NCBI GenBank assembly: GCA_022414725.1
Contig: CM039462.1
Span: forward strand, 4,084,265-4,148,264
From: Microglena sp. YARC
Taxonomy: Eukaryota > Chlorophyta > Chlorophyceae > Chlamydomonadales > Chlamydomonadaceae
Direction of reading: 5' to 3'
DNA length: 64,000 nt
Below the pieces are notes generated by a model that searched no databases, was not told the origin of the DNA, and saw only the letters and a list, made by a program, of their open reading frames with translations. How positions within the stretch are numbered: the stretch's first letter is position 1; the number at the start of each line of letters is the position of its first letter. The position numbers and the translations under genes were made by a program. Below are positions 62,479-64,000 of this stretch, piece after piece.

Positions 62479-63131
62479 AGGCCCGCCCCCCCAGGGTGCT
62501 TAGAAAAAGAAGTGGTCAGAAAAAAATAAAAAATGCTAAACAATTTGCAAATATTCTTGTCATATGCATCCTATACTCGGAACTAATTGACCGGCTTGAA
62601 TCAACTTTCGGCAACAGGATGATACCTCCTGTTAGGCTCCTTGTATTTCAATCAATCTTGCACCATCTTGCCATCTATCATGTTCATTCAGTATAGATGC
62701 TTTAAAAATTCAGTTGGGAATTAAGGGGACACTGCATAGTTTATATTCCCAGTCGATACGTTAAGACACTAAGGGACTTCAACAAACCCTGTGTTCACCC
62801 CTATTTCTAATGGAACCCATAGCACGCACCCATGTACAAACACACGACCAGACACACACAACAGCTCACTAAGCAGTTGTCTGGCATTGGTGTACCACAT
62901 CAAACCCTGTGTTCACCCTATTTAAATTGTAAATCGGGGTTTCAGTAAATATGAGAGCACACCTTAAGCACAGCAGTAAACCAAACCTCGTGTGCATGCT
63001 TCCAGGTCACAGTGATGGAGCAGTCTGACACAGAGTCCCATCGATTCAAGATCACAGGGCTGGTTGTGAGCGCACGACCCTTCCACTTCGCCACAGTTCA
63101 CGCTGCCGGCCTTATGGATAGTATTGGATAG
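22522..63131 (+). CDS. Secreted SGNH/GDSL-type hydrolase-like protein, giant gene
   Basis: Sixteen exons: 22522-22692, 24167-24257, 24723-24852, 25962-26091, 28597-28662, 29427-29474, 39371-39523, 40284-40352, 41747-41851, 42597-42671, 55517-55650, 56543-56681, 57241-57353, 59569-59623, 61497-61619 and 63006-63131. All are GT-AG, all phases join, and the sum is 1728 nt (575 aa plus TAG). Exon 1 codes a signal peptide (hydrophobic core about 10-30), so the protein should be secreted or lumenal. The SGNH-like core runs from about 58 to 345: YALLGGSIS (Ser99 of block I), NMAIGSSGA (block II Gly), VILEYTMNS (Asn189 at the block III position) and GQIMHPEQTG (His298, block V). The usual Asp three residues before this His is Gln295. 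A second half (about 350-575) has a Cys-rich link, KFGYVATNAG, IGYLRTYEFIGKAE and ISGCTCDRQEL, the order I remember from green algal SGNH proteins. The substrate is unknown. The exon 15 acceptor (GCTGAG) is weak. The alternative start ATG at 22531 removes three residues. Confidence 0.87.
22739..22761. repeat. Poly-C tract (23 bases)
   Basis: 47 bp after the exon 1 donor of the SGNH gene. Confidence 0.95.
24083..24117 (+). repeat. Echo of SGNH exon 2 acceptor
   Basis: CCTCTCTCTTGTGCTCAATA followed by TGAACTGCCCC repeats the exon 2 acceptor (CCTCTCTCTTGTGCTCAG, then TATGTACTGCCCC at 24167). The splice AG is changed to AA, so the copy is dead. Confidence 0.85.
24258..24665. repeat. G/GT-rich intron 2
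   Basis: The stretch right after the exon 2 donor is almost pure G and GT, including (GT)n at 24408-24432. Its long His/Thr/Pro reverse frames are artefacts. Confidence 0.9.
24870..25175 (+). repeat. Echoes of SGNH exon 3
   Basis: Copies of exon 3 pieces: 24884-24905 and 24955-24985 (GACATGGTGCAATGCAGAAG), and a longer one at 25066-25172 (GTCAGCATCAGCACCCATAG through to GGAGCGTGGAAAAAGTGAG) that includes the donor. The frame is broken. Confidence 0.88.
25196..25390. mobile_element. MITE family CAGCTTCTAGGCAGC (copy)
   Basis: Left TTTTTGGCTGTGCGTTGCAG; right AGAGCTGAATGGAAGCTGCC with ACTTGTAGCCCC. The body has CTAGCTAGTGTGCCTCAAAG. Confidence 0.7.
25433..25620. mobile_element. MITE family CAGCTTCTAGGCAGC (copy)
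   Basis: Left CCAGCAGCTTCTAGGCAGCC; right GTGCCTAGAAGCTGCTGCTC followed by GTAGCCGGAAAG. Adjacent to the previous copy. Confidence 0.75.
25797..25885 (+). repeat. Echo of SGNH exon 4, upstream copy
   Basis: Repeats the acceptor and the first 40 bases of exon 4: CTTTCAGATTCCCAGATTTC, AGCATAAGATTACATTCGCA and AGAATGGACA. Compare 25940-25988. Confidence 0.9.
26165..26445 (+). repeat. Echoes of SGNH exon 4, two downstream copies
   Basis: 26171-26239 and 26380-26441 repeat the second half of exon 4 with the donor (TCTGGCGCCATCTCTGCTGA; GCCATTGGCAGCTATCTTTG). The first keeps an open frame and a GT; the second ends in a TAG before GTATGC. Confidence 0.9.
26605..26790. mobile_element. MITE family CAGCTTCTAGGCAGC (copy)
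   Basis: Left CAGTAGCTTCTAGGCAGCTC; right AGAGCTGCCTAGAAGCTGCT. One of the best preserved pairs of ends. Confidence 0.8.
27256..28167. mobile_element. hAT-like element with CAGTG ends
   Basis: Starts CAGTGATTTTTTTAAGG and ends CCTAAAAAAAATCACTG. It is flanked by a perfect 8-bp direct repeat CTTATTTG (27248-27255 and 28168-28175). The length is 912 bp. Several AATCGTGC/GCACGATT pieces recur inside. It sits in SGNH intron 4. Confidence 0.85.
27479..27697 (-). pseudogene. Short basic/Pro-rich ORF inside the hAT-like element
   Basis: A 72-codon frame with a genuine ATG at 27697. It begins MVPNKDKAKGKVGRKPTALT, with an AT-hook-like GRKP, then a Pro-rich stretch. No transposase domain follows, so it is probably the N-terminal remnant of the parent element's protein. 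Function not assigned. Confidence 0.4.
28250..28425. repeat. Dispersed repeat (CAGGTTGATAA family)
   Basis: It shares GTTACACCGG, GCCCACGCC, GTCACATGGG and CAACTCAGGTTGATAA blocks in the same order with 63170-63310. The class is unknown. Confidence 0.55.
28855..29360 (+). repeat. Echoes of SGNH exon 6 (four copies)
   Basis: The exon 6 start (CATAGGCCATTGTAAACATA at 29422) is echoed at about 28858-28892, 29046-29085, 29143-29175 and 29318-29355, with sequences such as GCCATTATTAACATCGGCAG and GGCTTACCAC. The spacers are about 100-190 bp of similar sequence. A 22-base C run lies at 28963-28984. Confidence 0.85.
29735..29800 (+). repeat. SGNH exon 7, copy a (upstream of the array)
   Basis: Preceded by GTGTAG, it reads VMLLPTKPAQMTIHAVSGWI in frame, then Val-Lys, and then runs into CCTCCCTCTCC. 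It has an acceptor of the right phase but only about 22 codons before it diverges. It may be a decoy or an alternative exon. Confidence 0.85.
29850..39100. repeat. 29-bp minisatellite array, about 9.2 kb
   Basis: Head-to-tail units of about 29 bp with the core CTGATCCAATTAACCTAACC followed by AATACCCGA, roughly 315-320 units. The middle is homogeneous. The first 300 bp and the last 1.5 kb (from about 37500) are more degenerate, with many one-base indels and partial units. The whole array is inside SGNH intron 6 (29475-39370), between exon 7 copies a and b. It has no genes; reverse frames of about 60 codons such as at 33636-33824 are by-products. Confidence 0.99.
39112..39300 (+). repeat. SGNH exon 7, copy b, and seed sequence
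   Basis: After TGTTGTAG it reads ILLRPTKPALMLIHARSGDL, then diverges. The sequence after it (CCTGGCGTAATCCCAACCAA, CTGATCGAACTTACCCAACC) resembles both the intron after copy a and one and a half diverged units of the array. This suggests the array grew from this intron sequence. Confidence 0.85.
40180..40240 (+). repeat. Echo of SGNH exon 8
   Basis: CTTGCATCGCTTGCAGGCTG followed by TCAGTAGACGCAACGTTACC copies the acceptor and start of exon 8 (40270-40320) about 85 bp upstream. Confidence 0.9.
40560..40692. mobile_element. MITE with TAGGGAxCGGCA ends (copy 3)
   Basis: It contains TTGCATCATATGATATTGTA and the end ATATTGCCGTACCCTACATA, repeated as ATTGCCGTTCCCTACATATA. Compare 6452-6599. Confidence 0.6.
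41170..41315. mobile_element. MITE family CAGCTTCTAGGCAGC (copy)
   Basis: Left TTTTCGGCTACCAGCAGCAG; right GGAGCTGACTAGAAGCTGCT then GAGAAAAGCCGGAAA. Confidence 0.75.
41476..41514. repeat. Poly-C tract (39 bases)
   Basis: In SGNH intron 8, followed by a pyrimidine-rich CACCTCTTGCAG that looks like a 3' splice site without a matching exon. Confidence 0.95.
41895..41985 (+). repeat. Echo of SGNH exon 9
   Basis: About 80 bp repeat the second half of exon 9 with its donor: GTAGCCATGTACTCCGACAT, TGTAATCCATTACTGGCAGA and GGGTTGCAAAGCAG followed by GTGTTTGTGC. Almost identical, hence recent. Confidence 0.92.
42287..42319. repeat. Poly-C tract (33 bases)
   Basis: In SGNH intron 9, upstream of the exon 10 echoes. 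Confidence 0.95.
42355..42545 (+). repeat. Echoes of SGNH exon 10
   Basis: Copies of the exon 10 acceptor (TCCACACAGGTGATGGCTGA) occur as CAGCACAGGTGATGACTGAG near 42365 and TGCACAGGTGATCGCCAAGA near 42514, with the flanking TGTACTGCATGTTG repeated. Confidence 0.85.
42699..42960 (-). mobile_element. Helitron-like 3' end H6, minus strand
   Basis: On the minus strand, the hairpin GTGGCCAACGGCCAC, GGGCTACTGCA and then CTAG (42699-42702) precede TATACATA. This is the same terminus as H1-H4. The C/T-rich DNA to its right matches Helitron bodies. The 5' end was not found. Confidence 0.6.
43425..43680. repeat. Dispersed 260-bp unit linked to hairpins
   Basis: The block TGGTGACATTTATCAATATC through ATATTGTATCCCGGGCAAAG recurs at 46310-46568 and 46675-46910. 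A diverged reverse copy lies at about 43875-44200. Confidence 0.85.
43678..43774. repeat. Hairpin repeat, copy 1
   Basis: Inverted arms of about 46 bp (TGAACTCACTCAGGTCGACA ... CTGACAAG / CTTGTCAG ... CCTGAGTGAGTTCA) around a 2-4 base loop. Related copies are at 44201-44290, 46206-46302, 46569-46665 and 47978-48059. Confidence 0.88.
43807..43838. repeat. Poly-G tract (32 bases)
   Basis: Immediately right of the hairpin repeat. Confidence 0.95.
44440..45595. repeat. Large palindrome with a tandem partial copy
   Basis: The segment of about 44690-45143 is repeated in reverse complement at about 45168-45592, including its C/CA tract (44859-44933 against 45373-45407). The centre near 45155 has a stem beginning TTTTGTCAACAGATGCTCCT. 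A direct copy of the inner third lies at 44440-44685 with its own stem. Arms are about 430 bp and highly similar by eye. The open frames across it come from the symmetry. Confidence 0.85.
44859..44897. repeat. Poly-C tract (39 bases)
   Basis: Left arm of the palindrome; the right arm has the shorter counterpart GTGTGGGGGG. Confidence 0.95.
46206..46302. repeat. Hairpin repeat, copy 2
   Basis: Same fold as 43678-43774 with minor changes (GGACTGACTGAGGTTGATAG). Confidence 0.85.
46569..46665. repeat. Hairpin repeat, copy 3
   Basis: Same fold, separated from copy 2 by a 266-bp unit, so the region is a short tandem array of about 363 bp. Confidence 0.85.
47040..47285 (+). repeat. Dispersed 250-bp repeat with a conserved reading frame
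   Basis: It matches 54540-54800 in inverse orientation. Both read C-x-K-V-G-G-C-A-S-A-L-A-S-E-F-T-x-I-A-V-Q on the appropriate strand. I do not recognise a protein; it may be a fragment of a mobile element. Confidence 0.5.
47978..48059. repeat. Hairpin repeat, copy 4 (shortened)
   Basis: Left arm GAACTCGCTCAGGTCGACTG; right arm GACACGGTCGACCTGAGTGA. The loop side is deleted. Confidence 0.75.
48163..49390 (+). mobile_element. Helitron-like element H3
   Basis: 5' TCATGGTCGTGGTCGTGGTC after (TA)n and AAAGAAA. The 3' end has the hairpin GTGGCCGGTGGCCAC and then CTAG (49387-49390), before (TA)n. It shares the H1/H2 remnant frame (LRALPPFISHMRSPCHLIAF). The last 150 bp hold two further decayed copies of the 3' hairpin (near 49248 and 49290). 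Confidence 0.75.
49417..49824 (+). mobile_element. Helitron-like element H4, 5'-truncated
   Basis: Directly follows H3 across a (TA)n. It carries the G-rich body and the terminal GTGGCCACCGGCCAC hairpin with CTAG at 49821-49824, but has no 5' TC end. Confidence 0.65.
50155..50345 (+). repeat. Dispersed repeat, GCGAC/CATCAGGC family
   Basis: Third copy of the family at 16545-16670 and 18180-18335. It has GTGCGATGCGTCACACATTG and CCGTGCTACGCCACAACCCT. Confidence 0.6.
50440..50490. repeat. Perfect small inverted repeat
   Basis: CTTGTCCAGGAA - GGACAT - TTCCTGGACAAG (50451-50480). A 12-bp stem that could form a hairpin. Confidence 0.9.
50565..50745 (+). repeat. Dispersed repeat GTCGCTGCATGGCGACGCAT
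   Basis: It matches 58920-59095 in the same orientation, with shared CTGCATGGCGACGCAT and a GGGTYGC-CGAG-CG tail. Confidence 0.6.
50850..51115. repeat. Degenerate TATTCAGTGATTATCCAGTAC repeat
   Basis: About ten variants of TATTCAGTG and TTATCCAGTACA with irregular spacing. It is non-coding and inside SGNH intron 10. Confidence 0.75.
51795..51965. mobile_element. MITE family CAGCTTCTAGGCAGC (copy)
   Basis: Right end GGAGCTGCCTAGAAGCTGCT with GCTCATAGCCGAAAAG; the left end CCTGCTACAAGCTATTCAGC is decayed. It abuts the transposase relic. Confidence 0.7.
51976..54351 (-). pseudogene. Decayed pogo/Tigger-type DDE transposase
   Basis: Two exons: 54351-54145 (psq-like helix-turn-helix, SVAQEYGVAPTSVQRRIKRA) and from 53899 on, joined in phase 0 by a GT-AG intron. 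The second exon gives the CENP-B-like half (MGRPTILSQKEESDLLGVLE), then the DDE domain: NLDENCF (first Asp), VIVLDNFPAH (second) and LLQPLDRKINGPIK (third), and the C-terminal NVQTAFACTGIWPPRKEAV block. A Lys/Arg-rich coiled region and an Arg-Gly tail follow. All three catalytic Asp are present, but the frame is broken by TAG-TAA at 53716-53711, a shift near 53235, TAG at 53193 and TAG at 52911, so it cannot make transposase. It lies in SGNH intron 10 on the opposite strand. Terminal repeats were not located. Confidence 0.85.
54540..54800 (-). repeat. Dispersed 250-bp repeat, inverse copy
   Basis: Partner of 47040-47285. On the minus strand it contains YHKVGGCASALASEFTEIAV. Confidence 0.5.
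54990..55375 (+). repeat. Echoes of SGNH exon 11 (three upstream copies)
   Basis: At about 54995-55045, 55158-55210 and 55318-55372, each has CTRCAGGTGT or similar, CCCATGTGTGACAGAT and CAACCACAAC. These parallel the real exon start at 55517 (GTGTACCAACCCACGTGTGA). The period is about 165-190 bp, with AACTCAAAATGACACCAATT spacers. Confidence 0.9.
55660..55679. repeat. Poly-G tract (20 bases) after a donor
   Basis: Begins 10 nt after the exon 11 donor. Confidence 0.95.
55745..56045 (+). repeat. Echoes of SGNH exon 11 (two downstream copies)
   Basis: 55765-55838 and 55965-56041 repeat the second half of exon 11 (GAATGATCCATTCTGCCTTC and GGGAGAATTCAGATGG). The last keeps a GTAGGT donor. Confidence 0.92.
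56160..56480 (+). repeat. Echoes of SGNH exon 12 start (tandem, about 85 bp)
   Basis: Five copies of a unit that begins like the exon 12 acceptor (CAGTTTCTGTGTTTCTGG at 56540): CAGTTTGTGTGCCTAGCACT, CAGTTTCCGTGCTTAGCACT, CAGTTCATGTGCC, CAGTTTTTGTGTTTCAAAGC and TTTTCTGTGCTTTTGG. They are separated by GGACTGAACCCTGAAACCCT-type spacers. Confidence 0.9.
57090..57165 (+). repeat. Echo of SGNH exon 13
   Basis: CTCCTTGGCTTTTACTCTAC, GCACTTTAAGAAGAGTGATA and CCTTGACAGTGAAAGAGATT copy the first 75 bases of exon 13, with an in-frame TAG. Confidence 0.92.
57647..58743. mobile_element. hAT-like element, copy 2, with transposase relic
   Basis: Starts TAGGGTTGGGCCGGC and ends CTTCCCAACTCTA. It is flanked by a perfect 8-bp duplication TATATGAC (57639-57646 and 58744-58751). 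The length is 1097 bp. It shares most sequence with 16968-17911 but has an extra internal piece (about 58150-58305). In frame this reads SKFGRVYTKLRANLSVERGE, resembling the C-terminal hAT dimerisation domain. It is inserted into an echo of SGNH exon 14. Confidence 0.88.
58920..59095 (+). repeat. Dispersed repeat ATCGCTGCATGGCGACGCAT
   Basis: Partner of 50565-50745. Confidence 0.6.
60200..60900. other. Intron 14 segment with a 176-codon reverse frame
   Basis: A minus-strand open frame (60822-60292, no ATG at its start) has a basic N-terminus and no recognisable domain. Local base composition differs from the surrounding intron. It may be a fragment of a mobile element or chance; not called as a gene. 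Confidence 0.3.
62139..62335. repeat. CCCACCCAT/CACCCATAC imperfect repeat
   Basis: A run of ACCCACCCAT-type units in SGNH intron 15. The Pro/His/Thr-rich frame it opens is not coding. Confidence 0.85.
62444..62478. repeat. Poly-C tract (35 bases)
   Basis: In SGNH intron 15. The preceding GAGGAGGGCTGCCCCCC is shared with 61974-61990. Confidence 0.95.
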
Positions 63132-64000
63132 CCTTGGTATAGTGGTCACCTCCCCCCCTTATGTAGCAGAGAACCCATTGTTACACTGGAGCAGGAGATC
63201 ATCATACCTATGGGTTTGGCGTCAACCAAGGCCTTGGACCCACGCCCCACACCACGCATGAAAACGTGACATGGGACGGTCACCTGAGGTTGATAAAGGT
63301 GGTCAGGTTGATTTAAGATCACAAGTCTGGCAGTGAGTACATCACTCTTCAAGAGAGCCTATGATTGAAGATCGCATGGCTGGTTGTGAGTAAAATGATC
63401 ACTTTAGCCCTTTAGCCTATTTGGTCTACCCGTGGACTGCAACAACATGCACTCTTGAGTTTGACCCTTCCGCTTGACCACAATAATAATATTCCACCTA
63501 CAAATAAATAATAAATGTACAACATGTGCCCGAATTGTCGATTTGGGGCCAACATGTCAGAGATATTGAAGAAGAAGTCGGATGGAGATGGTAGCAGAGC
63601 AAGTATCGAATTGCTAGACTATTCCCAAGCTGATTGCTGATTGCATACAGGTGTTCAGCTATATATGAAATGGGCCGCTGTTAGGCACATGTGTTTTGCA
63701 TGTTAGCGAGAAATAGAAATAATAACACCGGATTGTTACAGTTTTTCAGCCAACTCAAGGCTTCCCGGCACTGAAGCTCTAGAAAAACACATTTTGCAAT
63801 CTGTGATGATTCCAATGTACTTTAGCTCACATATACACATGTACAACACCTGCATGCCAATGATAATGTAACATCATATTGCCGTCAGGTTAGGACAAGC
63901 TGTACGGTTCTGCGTTTTTTCAAAAAATCAAAATCAGAAATCATAATGCGATCTGACCCAGGATCGTCCTCAGTTATTTGTCGATTTAGAAATGGAAGAG
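63132..64000. other. Downstream flank of the SGNH gene
   Basis: No further gene. It holds a dispersed repeat (63170-63310, partner of 28250-28425) and two echoes of exon 16: 63312-63345 (TTTAAGATCACAAGTCTGGC) and 63361-63396 (TTGAAGATCGCATGGCTGGT), copies of TTCAAGATCACAGGGCTGGT at 63045-63064. It also has a short repeat CCTATTTGGTCTACCC (63418-63433) seen elsewhere, and AT-rich sequence. Confidence 0.7.

Noticed and set aside
1..64000. tRNA, rRNA or riboswitch genes.
   Set aside because: I looked for cloverleaf-like and conserved rRNA segments by eye and found none I could support. A covariance-model scan would decide.

Overview
The window is nuclear DNA of a eukaryote, most likely a green alga. 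It contains three spliced genes with GT-AG introns and no operons, ribosome-binding sites or rRNA/tRNA genes that I could recognise. Two proteins point to the green lineage: a rhomboid whose C-terminus carries the Cys-rich C-x-P-S-x-x-W-x-C signature of plant-type rhomboids, and a secreted SGNH/GDSL-type protein of a kind I associate with green algae. The organism call is an inference. The gene models were built by hand, by joining exons whose reading phase is continuous.

Layout. A compact C2-domain gene lies at 542-1952 on the minus strand (3 exons, 229 aa). A rhomboid-like membrane protein follows at 3801-19544 on the minus strand (9 exons, 358 aa). After a gap of about 3 kb, an SGNH/GDSL-type hydrolase-like gene runs on the plus strand from 22522 to 63131 (16 exons, 575 aa). 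The rhomboid and SGNH genes are divergent. The SGNH gene fills almost two thirds of the window, with only about 4 percent of its length coding.

Introns. The introns of the two long genes are packed with repeats: a 29-bp minisatellite array of about 9.2 kb inside SGNH intron 6, Helitron-like elements (two of them tail-to-tail, forming a long palindrome), two kinds of hAT-like element with 8-bp target-site duplications, a decayed pogo/Tigger-type transposase, several MITE families, a palindrome near 45.15 kb, a hairpin satellite at 43-48 kb, and homopolymer G or C tracts of 20-53 bases.

Most unusual signal. Nearly every exon of the two long genes is accompanied by one to five degenerate partial copies of itself, usually including the splice junction, in the adjacent introns (called exon echoes below). 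One exon of the SGNH gene exists in three copies, and the giant minisatellite lies between copy 1 and copy 2, apparently grown from intron sequence that follows each exon copy. The rhomboid keeps the catalytic serine motif GASG but has Leu where the catalytic His should be, so it looks like a pseudoprotease.
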